64,000 nucleotides of DNA from NCBI RefSeq assembly GCF_000143415.4, contig NW_003314263.1, positions 2,072,749-2,136,748 on the forward strand, written 5' to 3'. The DNA is from Selaginella moellendorffii. Its lineage: Eukaryota > Streptophyta > Lycopodiopsida > Selaginellales > Selaginellaceae. Below, piece by piece: positions 10,456-20,654 of the stretch (the stretch's first letter is position 1; the number at the start of each line of letters is the position of its first letter). The notes beneath the pieces were generated by a model. The model was given only the letters and a program-made list of their open reading frames with translations, had not been told where the DNA came from and ran no database searches. The position numbers were made by a program, and so were the translations under genes.

Positions 10456-11238
10456 ATGGTTGTAAGTGCTCTTATAAATTTTATTGGAATTGCACTTCCT
10501 TCAGGACAATATACACCAATAAACTCAACTCTGCCAATGTCTTATTTAATGGGAAATACATTAAGAAGAACAATGGATTTACGGATTTTTATTTTTACAA
10601 CTTTTGTAGACTGTGGTGTTAATTCTCAAGGTAAGGCACTAGTCAAAAATAATCAAGTAGTGAATGTACTTAGAAGAGCTGGTGCAGATATTCTTCCAAT
10701 AATTTTGACAAATAGCCCAGCCCATTTCTTAATGATTGTTTTTGATCCAGAGGTTGGAATATTTGGTTTATTATACAGTGTAAGAGGTTTCTTTCCAAAA
10801 TCTCCATCTAGTACTGCTGAAGTCTTAACAAAAATTCCCTTTTATTGCAACCCACTAAATACAAGGCTTATAAGTGGGTATAAAGATATGCCATTAGCAA
10901 CATTAAAAGTTGGAGAAGAATTAATTGATTATATAAAACGTTTTACAATAATAATGCAATATGATTGTAATATTGTATTTTATATTAGTGTTAATGCTTT
11001 TTGGAGTACAAAAACGTATGGGAAAAGTTTTTATTGTAAATTGAGATTGCAAGAAGATGGTAATCTTGTTTTATATGGTGCTTTTGATATAACTAATTAT
11101 TGGTCAAGTAAAAGTTACTGTAGAAAATATAATTGTGCTGTACTATCAGAATTTCATGTTCAAAAAGATTGTAATTTAGTCATTTATAGATATGGAAAGA
11201 AAAATATACTAACATGGTCAAATGGTAAAGTTTGTTAA
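10456..11238 (+). CDS. Bulb-type (GNA-like) mannose-binding lectin with a novel N-terminal half
   Basis: Single-exon frame of 260 codons. The C-terminal half, from about residue 155, holds three copies of the QxDxNxVxY sugar-binding motif of monocot mannose-binding lectins: QYDCNIVFY, QEDGNLVLY and QKDCNLVIY. The spacing fits one B-lectin beta-prism domain; Cys at the x before N in two motifs is unusual. The first 150 residues match no family I know. Sequence homology with the inverted copy at 18443-19197 begins only near base 10470, so the first few residues and the ATG at 10456 are uncertain, and the gene may be 5' truncated. No clear signal peptide. The gene is far more AT-rich than the oxidase genes beside it. 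Confidence 0.7.
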   Translation: MVVSALINFIGIALPSGQYTPINSTLPMSYLMGNTLRRTMDLRIFIFTTFVDCGVNSQGKALVKNNQVVNVLRRAGADILPIILTNSPAHFLMIVFDPEVGIFGLLYSVRGFFPKSPSSTAEVLTKIPFYCNPLNTRLISGYKDMPLATLKVGEELIDYIKRFTIIMQYDCNIVFYISVNAFWSTKTYGKSFYCKLRLQEDGNLVLYGAFDITNYWSSKSYCRKYNCAVLSEFHVQKDCNLVIYRYGKKNILTWSNGKVC

Positions 11239-11559
11239 CCATAATTATAATATAGTATAATATAATTATTATATAATGATATTAAGCAATAGAGACTCAA
11301 ATTTGGATCACAGCCTCCAAAGTTTTCAAACCTCCAAGAAGCATCCCAAGTTTTTCCCCAAAGTTTTATATTGTTGACAATATTCACATGGACTCTTGAC
11401 ATGTAAAGTTATTGTTTTAAGTTTATCAGTATAGATAATTTATATATTACAATAATTTACTGTTCATTGCATGTAGCAACATTTGGTTTGTTTAATAGTA
11501 GTGTTATTCATATTTATTAATCTAATTGATTAACAAGTTTATAGTTATAAATATGTATA

Positions 11560-11690
11560 TAATTTATAAATACAAGATTAGTCTACTAGAAAGTATTTAG
11601 GAAAATTTATAAATTATAAATACAAGTTTAATCTAAATAAATAACAGCTGTTAGATGGTAGATCCTAAAATATCCAAATATATTTCTTAA
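11560..11690 (+). repeat. AT-rich dispersed repeat (family C), copy 1
   Basis: Contains AGTATTTAGGAAAATTTATAA, a TTATAAATACAAG string and CTGTTAGATGGTAGAT. The inverted counterpart lies at 17985-18110, and an independent diverged copy lies at 63225-63345, so the unit is dispersed and not only part of the inverted duplication. Flanking DNA from 11239 to 11830 is otherwise empty AT-rich sequence. Confidence 0.55.
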
Positions 11691-12084
11691 GCACACAAAA
11701 AAACATTAAATTTAATTAATAATAATTTTTTATACATAAAACTTATAAATATAAAAATCTTGTTTATATTTATGTTTAACTTATTTTGATTAGGGCACCA
11801 TGAACTTAGTGATGGAGTTTTCTTGTTTAAGCACATTTGTCAGATTCACCAGAATGGCAACCACTTAGATGGCCCATCCCATTTTCTTTGTTTCCCTTTC
11901 TTATATCGAGAGGAATTCAGGCACTATACTTTTTGGATCTTTGCGTGCTTAGGGGTGCACTGAGCTTTCCACTCACCACCACTGGCCTGAATTTCCTCTT
12001 GTTCCTTTGCAATGGTCATCCCATTCCCTTCGTCACTCTTTCGTTCCCCTACACCTTTCATACATATTTCTACACAAACAGGCC

Positions 12085-13420
12085 ACTGGGCCTCATCGAA
12101 ATCCGCCTCGTTCCCATACGCCCCCGATCCAGGCGTGAGGTCGACCAGAATCGCATTCGCGGCGCTCAGCTCCGCCCTCGCTCGATCGTCTCCGTCACTC
12201 CAGCTGCTGCCGAGGATCACATCACATGCCACAGTACGCGGCGCCACGCGGGATTCACAGCATTGTCTCGACCGTCGCGGCTCACGGCGCCGCCCCCGAC
12301 GAACACGCCAGTGAGGGACACGCGCGGGAAGAGCTCCCGGATGCGCACCATCGCCTCCGCTAGATTCCCCGGCGAATATGCGACCGTTGTCCTGGGAATG
12401 CGCCGCGACGCCAGTGGAATCCCCGCGGTGGTGGCGGTGTCCACATCGCGGCAGCTCGATCGCCCCTGGCATTGGATCGCCAATCGAAACTCCTGGAACG
12501 AGGGGAAGGATTGGAGGCTCCCGCTGGATCGAAGCTGAGGATCCTCCCGCGCGAGCTCTTCCAACGGTGCCCCGAGCGTGGCGCTGGCGAGCTCCATCCC
12601 GCTGTTTGGGAGGAGATACGAGAGCGTGAGCTCGGTGGTGTTGGTGATCAAGAAGGTCCCCGCCCAGCCGGCGCGCTCGAGCGAGGGGTGGAGCTCGGTG
12701 AATTGAGCGAGCGTTCGCTGGAAGCTGGGCTTGTCCGGGGTTGAGAGGTTGTACTGCGCGAAGACGAGGCTGTCCAGCGCCGGGTAGAGCCAGTGCGTGG
12801 CCGCGATGCCAAACGTTCCGCCGCCGCCGCCGCCGCCGCGCATCGCCCAGTAGAGATGCTGGTTCTGGCAGCGATTGGCAACGGCGAGGCTTCCATCCGA
12901 GGTCACCACCGAGAACTCCAGGACGTTGTCCGCGGCCAGGCCGAAAGTTGGCGAGAGTGGGCTGCGCCCTCCGCCCTGGGGATGGCCTCCGGCAGCTCCC
13001 ACGGAGCTCGATCCACCGCCGACGAGCACGAACTTGCGATCAAACACCGCCTGGTAGAGCTCTTCCCACTTGACTCCAGCACCGACCGTCACTGCCGGGA
13101 GGTACGTTGCTCCTTTGGATCGATGAGAGCATCCACTCGGGAGGAAGCGGTGGTGAAATCTCATGCTTTTCATTTGGTGTGTCCGGATGCTCAGCGCTCC
13201 CGCGGCGGTGCTCCGCCCGAGGTAGGCGCAGGTTCCTGGCGGCCGCGAATCCCACCGTGGATTGACGCCGAGCCTTGCGAGCACGATGAGTTTCGAGGGG
13301 AGTCTATCGAGCAGCGATCGGTTGATCCCATTTGCCAGTTGCTAGCTTGCATGGCTCCCCTCCAGAATGGGAAGCTCCATCGCTGGCGTGCGTCTCGGCA
13401 GGCTCAAGCTAGAAACTTTA
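12085..13420 (-). pseudogene. Broken fungal-type FAD oxidase (left-arm copy)
   Basis: Minus-strand copy of the intact gene at 15721-17496. A long frame of about 355 codons survives (13284-12217), but the gene is disabled in several ways. The first 60 or so codons are missing. Two deletions near 13210-13260 remove the segment with the NTGHD motif, whose His is the expected FAD attachment site. GGGHSP has become GGGRSP. The last 45 or so codons are cut off just after the codons for QW and replaced by unrelated DNA. The remaining frame is therefore unlikely to encode a working flavoprotein. Confidence 0.85.
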
Positions 13421-14420
13421 GCAACGCTCTAAAACTGAAATAAATACTAGCCGAGCCACTTAGGGCTCAGGGCTCCTCAGATAATTTTTTTCCCCTCTCT
13501 AGTTTGTGGTGAAAATCCCTGTTGCTGCCAGGCCGAGAAAGCCTTCTGGCTCAATCTGAAGAGATCAAAATCGAGCTTTATGAGTCTGATTTTCACGATG
13601 CCAATATGTGACGAAGGTGAGGTTTTTCTTTTGGTAAAAGGCCACTGGCTGAGTTGCCGAACAAGGCGATATAGCGGGATCCGAGAGCTTGTTTGATCCT
13701 TACAGGACAATCCTGGGTGGATATTGGTCGGCATTGGAGATCAGGTGGATAGGAACAGCCTCGAGCTCTTCGAAACCACAAGTACGTCTTTTCTCGTTTC
13801 TTTCCTTGCTTTTCCTTGTAACTTGTCTGACAGATTGTTGTCCATGGCACACGAAGAAAACTTAGCTCTCTAGCGCAAGTCCTGCAAAAGGTAGATGGTG
13901 GATTTACGTTCTTCTTACAGGCCTCGTTCGTGATCGGTGGACAGGCTTTTACAGCGCTTGCTATTCAGTTCAAGCATAAAGCTCCTGCACATCGTGCTCA
14001 AAATCGTAAGAAACAAACCACTTGTTCTCGAGACTGAATTGTCTACTTGCACTACACGAAATCGAACTTACATTGGAACAAACGAGCTTTGCATCCATGA
14101 CAGCGTTTGCTCTCAGTTGTATGCTTTTGCATTCCAGATTTACAAACGCTTTGACTGTTTGCAGGTCAAGGTGTACACCACAGAAGTTCAGCAGCTGAAT
14201 TCTCCGCTCCACAACTACATCCGAGCATCAGTTGGACTCGGCATGATAAAGTCCTGATTCCGTGCTCTACACTCATGTGCAGGATTTACCTCCGGCTGTT
14301 ATCAGGGAAGTTCTTGAGCTTCAGGAATGTTTCAATTGTGGCATTTGGATTTTCGGTTCCAATACCTGTTTCTTGGAATGCAATAGTAAAACAGAAGTTC
14401 TTTAATATTCCAGGGTGATG
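13421..14420 (+). other. Spliced-looking gene fragment in the spacer, not identified
   Basis: Plus-strand pieces with splice-like borders: about 13640-13780, then after CTGACAG at 13833 a piece reading HGTRRKLSSLAQVLQK, one after 13919 reading ASFVIGGQAFTALAIQF, one after the TTTGCAG at 14164 reading VKVYTTEVQQL, and about 14280-14400 reading LPPAVIREVLELQECFNCG. I do not recognise the family, and no full gene can be assembled. It lies in the 2.5 kb between the arms of the inverted duplication. Confidence 0.3.
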
Positions 14421-14589
14421 GATCCTTATACTAATATCCTCCAACTCAACCTCTGAAGTTTTGATCTTTAGTCACTTCTACCATCCGACCAGTCTTGTTG
14501 TGTTGGTGTTGGCTTGCATAAGAATGTCATTATATGTATGCTAATTGGAATGAATTCGATGATATATCTGATGTAGATCATAAGAGACA

Positions 14590-14771
14590 CAAATCTTATC
14601 CAACACTTTTTAGATACGTATTAGTCTCTTCATAATGTTTATTAGTTTTAGATACGTATTAGTCTTTTCATAATGTTTATTAATTTTATGTAGGATCTTC
14701 TAAAGCCAAATTATATTTTATAAATAACACAATACAAGGAATCAATTAATAATAATTTTTTAATTGCAAAA

Positions 14772-14810
<39 letters not shown>

Positions 14811-14960
14811 ATTTCAAGAATGAAACATTTTACTTAAATAGAAAGAATTATGTTAATGGCAATAGTTACAAAGAACCCTTGATAAAACATCAATGAACTA
14901 TTGTATTTTGTAACACAATTTGCCATAAAATTTTGTTCCCCACCAAGATTGGAGATGAAA
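14590..14960 (+). repeat. AT-rich dispersed repeat (family B), copy 2
   Basis: Counterpart of 5340-5660. Within it, about 14609-14690 is a tandem duplication of a roughly 42-base unit around TTTTAGATACGTATTAGTC. A (TA)n microsatellite lies inside. The rest of 14421-15550 holds no recognisable gene. Confidence 0.5.
14772..14806 (+). repeat. (TA)n microsatellite
   Basis: About 17 uninterrupted TA units inside the family B repeat copy. Confidence 0.95.
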
Positions 14961-15559
14961 CCAGATCAGTTGCAAAAGAATTTTTAACATCCCTTGAAAG
15001 TATAATTGGCATGGTGAGAATGTTTTTTTTTTTCTGGGAGAGCAACTCAAAATGAAACAAGATATAATCAAGCTTAACTATAAACATTATAAAATGAGTG
15101 TTTTAATTAAAAACATGTAAAATATTTACATAGACTTCTTATCGTGCTAGAAGCAAGAGCATAGTATACAAGCTGCAAACAAATGGCATGAGTTTAAGTC
15201 CATGGCAGTTGCAAGGCCATCTGCAATCCAAAGTTGGAGAGGGAATCCACATCTGTGCCTGTCTCTTTTGACAGGGACCTTGTAGCGAAACGAGAATAAG
15301 AGAATTAATTTGTCTATAAGATCACATCTAGAATTTCTGAACAAGTAAAAAACACAGTCTTCGATTTTCTAGACGTATAACTGGCAAGGTTTGACAATGT
15401 CTGATCAACGCGCAAAAAAGAGCACTCACATAGCAAGAGTCAGACCTTAGAAGTTTTCCAGTGTCAAAGCCCAAAGTGCGGTTCTTTTGTTTTTGGCGGC
15501 CGCTCAGAGTAAGATTTTCCTGGATGAACACAAGAACAAGTCCCCGCGGAAAGCCACGG

Positions 15560-15570
15560 TATATAAAAAA
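15560..15570 (+). promoter_or_regulatory. TATA box of the FAD oxidase gene
   Basis: TATATAAAAAA lies about 150 bases before the ATG at 15721, which leaves a leader of about 120 bases. No other TATA-like string lies closer. This supports the intact right-arm oxidase as an expressed gene. Confidence 0.6.
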
Positions 15571-15720
15571 AGGAGCAATCAATTCGTGCTCACATCATTC
15601 GCTCCATCCTTTGATCATTCGAAGCGTTTGACAAGAGCTCTATCGTTCCGATAGCTACAATTTCTTTACGAGTCCATGTCAGGAAAGAAGAAAAAGGTTG
15701 TACGTTGACATCACACAGCC

Positions 15721-17496
15721 ATGAAAACAGCCACGGTACCTCTGCTCCTCATCGTGATCGTCGCATTCCATCTGGCTCAATCCTTCCGGCCTCCATGCCA
15801 ATGCACAGCCTTCGATCGCCACTGCTGGCCCGACTCTCAATCCTGGGCCACCTTCAACGCCTCCATCGATGGAAAGCTCATCCGCGTGGTTCCTCCGGCC
15901 TCTCCTTGCCACGATCCAGCTTTCAATCGGCGAGCCTGCCGAGAGGCACGCCAGCGATGGAGCTTCCCGTTCTGGAGGGCGGACCAGCCGGGAGCCATGC
16001 AAGCCAGCAACTGGGAATCAAACGGGATCACCGATCGCTGCTTGATAGACTCCCCTCGAAACTCATCGTGCTCGCAAGGCTCGGTGCCAATCTACGCAGT
16101 AGCAGCGAGAAAAGCCTCCCACATCCAAGCAGCGGTGGGATTCGCGGCCGCCAGGAACCTCCGCCTCGTCGTAAAGAACACCGGTCACGACTACCTCGGC
16201 CGGAGCACCGCCGCGGGAGCGCTGAGCATCTGGACACACCAAATGAAAAGCATGAGATTCCACCACCGCTTCCTCCCGAGAGGATGCTCTCGCCGATCGA
16301 AAGACGCAACGTACCTCCCGGCAGTGACGGTCGGAGCGGGAGTCCAGTGGGAAGAGCTCTACCAGGCGGTGTTTGATCGCAAGTTCGTGATCGTCGGCGG
16401 TGGATCGAGCTCGGTGGGAGCTGCCGGAGGCCATCCTCAGGGCGGAGGCCACAGCCCACTCTCGCCAACTTTCGGCCTGACCGCGGACAACGTCCTGGAG
16501 TTCTCGGTGGTGACCGCGGATGGAAGCCTCGTCGTTGCCAATCGCTGCCAGAACCAGGATCTCTACTGGGCGATGCGCGGCGGCGGCGGTGGAACGTTTG
16601 GCATCGCGGTCACCGCCACGCACAGGCTCTACCCGGCGCTGGACAGCCTCGTCTTCGCGCAGTACAACCTCTCAACCCCGGACAAGCCCAGCTTCCAGCG
16701 AACACTCGCTCGATTCACCGAGCTCCACCCCTCGCTCGAGCGCGCCGGCTGGGCGGGGACCTTCGCGATCACCAACACCACCGGGCTCACGCTCTCGTAT
16801 CTCCTCCCAAACCGCGGCATGGAGCTCGCCAACGCCACGCTCGCGGCACCGCTGGAAGAGCTCGCGCGCGAGGATCCCCAGCTCCGATCCAGCGGGAGCC
16901 TCCAATCCTTCCCCTCGTTCCAGGAGTTTCGATTGGCGATCCAATGCCAGGGGCGATCGAGCTGCCGCGATGTGGACACCGCCAACACCGGCATCGCCAC
17001 CGCGGGGATTCCACTGCTCCTGGCGTCGCGGCTCATTCCAAGGACAACGGTCGCATATTCGCCGGGGAATCTAGCCGAGGTGATGGTGCGCATCCGGGAG
17101 CTCTTCCCGCGCGTCTCCCTCACTGGCGTGTTCGTCGGGGGCGGCGCCGTGAGCCGCGACGATCGAGACAATGCTGTGAATCCCGCGTGGCGCCGCGCGC
17201 TGTGGCATGTGATCCTCGGTAGCAGCTGGAGCGACGGAGACGATCGAGCCGAGCAGCGCGCCAGGGCGGAGCTGAGCGCCGCGAATGCGATGCTCATCGA
17301 TCTCACGCCCGGATCGGGGGCGTATGGGAACGAGGCGGATTTCAATGAGCCCCAGTGGCAAGAATCCCTGTTTGGAGAACATTACACGAGGCTGCTGGCG
17401 ATCAAGAAGAGAGTCGATCCGGCGGGGATTTTCCGATGCTACCACTGCGTCGGGAGCGAGGAGTGGAGCGAGGATCTTCTATGCGCCACGCGATAG
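15721..17496 (+). CDS. Secreted fungal-type FAD-linked oxidase (PCMH/VAO family)
   Basis: Intronless, 591 codons. Hydrophobic signal peptide at residues 1-21, then a Cys-rich segment (CQC, CW, CHDP). The FAD-binding PCMH domain follows: NTGHDYLGRS with His156, the likely covalent FAD attachment residue, then GGHPQGGGHSPLSP (about 236-249) and CQNQDLYWAMRGG (about 276-288). There is no Cys in the loop where plant berberine-bridge enzymes carry a second FAD bond. The C-terminal BBE segment (RVDPAGIF) is present. The N-terminal CQC/CHDP/NTGHDYLGRS layout is that of fungal isoamyl-alcohol-oxidase-like enzymes, not plant berberine-bridge enzymes, so transfer from a fungus is plausible. It likely oxidises a small alcohol or sugar-like substrate in the secretory route or wall; the substrate is unknown. 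Two dead copies lie at 12085-13420 and 9715-9925. Confidence 0.88.
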   Translation: MKTATVPLLLIVIVAFHLAQSFRPPCQCTAFDRHCWPDSQSWATFNASIDGKLIRVVPPASPCHDPAFNRRACREARQRWSFPFWRADQPGAMQASNWESNGITDRCLIDSPRNSSCSQGSVPIYAVAARKASHIQAAVGFAAARNLRLVVKNTGHDYLGRSTAAGALSIWTHQMKSMRFHHRFLPRGCSRRSKDATYLPAVTVGAGVQWEELYQAVFDRKFVIVGGGSSSVGAAGGHPQGGGHSPLSPTFGLTADNVLEFSVVTADGSLVVANRCQNQDLYWAMRGGGGGTFGIAVTATHRLYPALDSLVFAQYNLSTPDKPSFQRTLARFTELHPSLERAGWAGTFAITNTTGLTLSYLLPNRGMELANATLAAPLEELAREDPQLRSSGSLQSFPSFQEFRLAIQCQGRSSCRDVDTANTGIATAGIPLLLASRLIPRTTVAYSPGNLAEVMVRIRELFPRVSLTGVFVGGGAVSRDDRDNAVNPAWRRALWHVILGSSWSDGDDRAEQRARAELSAANAMLIDLTPGSGAYGNEADFNEPQWQESLFGEHYTRLLAIKKRVDPAGIFRCYHCVGSEEWSEDLLCATR

Positions 17497-17574
17497 TCCT
17501 GTGAATACTCAAGAACCCTAAAAAGGGGGTTCTTAATTGTTGGTAAAAATCCAATAAAAGGAGGGGTAAAAACT

Positions 17575-17765
17575 CCACATTGATTGATTGAACCAAAATC
17601 TTTGCTCCTACCTTTTGCTGCCACCCGCTGCCACTGGAGGCGAATCCATGCTGTCAGGAAGAAACCCAAGAAAAAAAGAGACCAGTTCTTCCAAAGATCG
17701 TGGAACTCACAAAGAACCTCGCAAGAACTCCAAGTTCGTGATCGGCTATCTCATTTTCGGCCCTC
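17575..17765 (-). pseudogene. Inverted 3' fragment of the mobile-domain-like gene
   Basis: Reverse complement of about 9200-9355: it includes the first 3' intron, the 39-base middle exon (starting CATGGATTCG, ending AAAAG) and the start of the next intron. Neither the large first exon nor the Pro-rich last exon is present. It sits between the oxidase stop and the AT-rich spacer of the right arm and is absent from the left arm. Confidence 0.8.
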
Positions 17766-17984
17766 GCATTTTCTCTCGCGATATTGTGGTAAAGGAAGAA
17801 TAGGCTGATGGAGGAGTTGGGGTCGTTGAAGTAGAAAAATGTATGAAAAGTGTAAAGGAATGATGAGGAAAGAGTGACGAAGGGAATGGAGTGACCATTG
17901 CAAAGGAACAAGAGGAAATTCAGCCCAGTGGAGGTCACACAACTCCCAGTGCACCCCAAGATCCAGAAAGAATAGTGCTTATAA

Positions 17985-18110
17985 GTTTAATTAGGCTGAT
18001 GGGATCTACCATTTAACAGTTGTTATTTATTTAGATTAAACTTGTATTTATAATTTATAAGCTTTCCTAAATTAGTATATTTTAGTTTATTCTACCATTT
18101 AATGGTTGAT
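17985..18110 (-). repeat. AT-rich dispersed repeat (family C), copy 2
   Basis: Inverted counterpart of 11560-11690 (ATCTACCATTTAACAGTTGT, then CTTGTATTTATAATTTATAA). The rest of 17797-18440 is AT-rich and empty apart from a short block at about 17800-17960, which is shared with 11930-12080. Confidence 0.55.
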
Positions 18111-18442
18111 ATGCAATAAGATTAATCCTGAGTATATAAATTATATACATGTTTGTAGCTTTAAACTTGCATTTGATCAATTAAATTAATAAAAATAACA
18201 CTACTATTAAGAAAACCAAATGTTGCTACATACAATGCACAGCAAATTATTGTTTAATATTTAAATTATCTATGCTGATAAATATATAATAATAAGTCAA
18301 GATTCCATGTGAATATTGTCAACAATATACACTGTTTCTTATTCTTGTATCAAAGGTTGAAAGTTTGAACATATATGAATCAGTCTAGAATATATTTATA
18401 ATATTAAATTTGTTTAATAGTACTTATATTATACTATTATGG

Positions 18443-19197
18443 TTAACAAACTTTACCATTTGACCATGTTAGTATATTTGGATTTCCATCTCTATAAATG
18501 ACTAAATTACAATCTTTCTGAACATGAAATTCTGATAGTACAGCACAATTATATTTTCTACAGTAACTTTTACTTGACCAATAATTAATTATATCGAAAG
18601 CACCATATAAAACAAGATTCCCATCTTCTTGCAATTTCAATTTACAATCAAAAATTTTCCCATACTTTTTTGTACTCCAAAAAGCATTAACACTATTATA
18701 TGATATAATATTACAATCATATTGCATTATTATTGTAAAACGTTTTATATAATCAATTAATTCTTCTCCAACTTTTAGTGTTGCTAATAGCATATCTTTA
18801 TACCCACTTATAAGCCTTGTATTTAGTGGGTTGCAATAAAAGGGAATTTTTGTTAAAACTTCAGCAGTATTAGATGGAGATTTTGGAAAGAAACCTTTTA
18901 CACTGTATAATAAACCAAATATTCCAACATCTGGATAAAAAAAAATCATTAAATAATATGCTGAGTCAAAATTATTGGAAGAATATCTGCACCAGCTCTT
19001 CTAAGTACATTCACTACTTGATTATTTTCGACTAGTGCCTTACCTTGAGAGTTAACACTGCAGTCTACAAAAGTTGTAAAAATAAAAATATGTAAATCAA
19101 TTGTTCTTCTTAATGCATTTCCCATTAAGACATTGGCAGAGTTGAGTTTATTGGTGTATATTGTCCTAAAGGAAGTGCAATTCCAATAAAATTTATA
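18443..19197 (-). pseudogene. Frameshifted bulb-type lectin (right-arm copy)
   Basis: Minus-strand copy of the lectin at 10456-11238. The C-terminal 168 codons are open and keep the three sugar-binding motifs (QYDCNIISY with the last motif residues altered, QEDGNLVLY, QKDCNLVIY). The N-terminal half is broken: about four bases are lost after the codons for TLPMS (near 19125), giving an immediate stop, and a further deletion lies near 18965. An internal ATG at 18949 could in principle give a shortened lectin, but no promoter evidence supports it. Confidence 0.75.
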
Positions 19198-19561
19198 GTC
19201 AATGTCCTCAACACTAAAACCCTAAATCCTGCTTTACACTGCTTTCCAGTCAATGATATTTGGGCAATGATATTGTGTTTGCAGTTGCACACACAAACCT
19301 CAAACACAGCCCATGGAATGTTTATATATAATGAAGTTGTTTTGGGGGCTATTGTGATATTTGCTAACTATTTTAGATCTTTAAAGTTATGACCGTCTTA
19401 AATTTAAATTTTGTTGTTAAGATCATTACCAGAACTTCCCAATTACACTCGTTTAAGCTATTCCTCTTGGCATTGTCCTTTCAATTGTGGCATGGTGGGT
19501 TAGCTGCGAAGAAAACGTTATTTGTAGTTCCAGGAAGAAGGCAAGAGTTACCGCTTGGATA

Positions 19562-20642
19562 TTACACGCACTTCTTATGCTTGATAAGCCATGCTCGGAT
19601 CGTCCTGTACCATCCGTATTGTATGAAGAGCGAGATGATTCGCGTGACCGGAAGGAAGACAATCTCTGCAAGAGTGTAGCAAACAGACATGTGTGGGGAC
19701 ATGCCTGTGCAAAGGATGGCGAGAAGATGGCCATCAAAGTTGCAAGAAACGTTGAACCTCCCTGCTCTGATCCCGTCCATGGCTTTTCTTGCGACGTCGA
19801 TCGCCACCATTGCACTGGAGGACTCAGACAAGATCTTTGTTATCTCCGGTTTGAACTTGTTCTCTGCATGTTTAACACACGAGAAGAGGAGAAAAAGAGG
19901 AAGCGAAAAGGCATACCTTCTCGGAGTCCGGGAGTGTCTGTGTCAGGAGGATAGATGACCGAAATCTGGATCTTCCGGAGGAAGAGCTCTTGTTTGAGGC
20001 TCTCCGCGAATTTTACCAGCGCAACCTTTGCTCCCGAGTAGCATGCGAATCCATAAATTCCAGCCTACGAAAGAAGAAGACCGTGATAGAAGACCAACAG
20101 AAAAGAAGTACCTGGGCTGCTTGAGAAGAGAAGATCGCAATGCTGCGAGGATACACCCCGCCATCTCTCACCATCCCTGGCAACGCGGCCTTGATCACAT
20201 TCATCGTCCCCATGAAATTAATCCCCACCACCGTGTCGAGATCCTCGTCTCTGGCATCCTCAAACGCGCAAGGAATAGAAATCCCGTGGCTGCAAACCAG
20301 CACATCCACATCCCCAGCCTCAACCATTGCCCTCCGCAGCCCTGCTCGATCCAAAACATCGGCACTGACAAATCCCACCTCCGTGTCACTAGATCCACTC
20401 ACAGCCGCCGCGACCGCATCCCTGGCCTCTTTCAACCTCTCGACATTCCGCGCCAAGAGCGTCACCTTGCGCGCGCCATGCGCAGCGGCAATCTTCGCGA
20501 GCTCAAGCCCGATCCCGCTCGATCCACCAGAAATAAGAATGTGCCTGCCACGGATCTCCACCGGAGACGACGGCACCTTGAGAACCCACAGAGCGAGCAG
20601 CACGATCGGGAGCAGCAGCAAGATCGCTAGAACGAACACCAT
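19562..20642 (-). CDS. TSC10: 3-ketodihydrosphingosine reductase (TSC10/KDSR)
   Basis: Three exons, 20642-20112, 20064-19917 and 19863-19562, joining to 326 residues, the usual family length. N-terminal membrane segment (residues 1-22), then an SDR Rossmann fold: GGSSGIGLELAK (about 39-50), CSHGISIP (about 118-125), catalytic Ser172/173 and YSGAK with Tyr186 and Lys190, followed by YPPDTDTPG, a typical KDSR string. The C-terminal hydrophobic region fits ER membrane anchoring. The enzyme reduces 3-ketodihydrosphingosine to dihydrosphingosine with NADPH, the second step of sphingolipid synthesis. The ATG at 20642 was chosen; the frame continues upstream without another ATG. Confidence 0.93.
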
Positions 20643-20654
20643 CGCCAACGCCCA

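Larger units (their letters stand above)
10470..13420 (+). repeat. Large inverted duplication, left arm
   Basis: Reverse complement of about 15905-19197. Order from the outside in: lectin (+), AT-rich spacer with family C repeat, a short conserved block at about 11930-12080, oxidase (-). Homology stops abruptly at ATAAATTTTATTGG on the outside and near the GGCAGGCTC site inside. The left arm lacks about 460 bases present in the right arm (17367-17828). Confidence 0.88.
15905..19197 (-). repeat. Large inverted duplication, right arm
   Basis: Reverse complement of 10470-13420, here with the intact oxidase (+) and the broken lectin (-). It holds about 460 bases absent from the left arm: the oxidase 3' end plus a foreign insert at 17575-17765. 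The arms are separated by about 2.5 kb (13421-15904). Confidence 0.88.

Noticed and set aside
16028-17345. Several long minus-strand frames opposite the oxidase gene
   Set aside because: GC-rich coding DNA leaves open antisense frames. The plus strand holds the signal peptide and FAD motifs.
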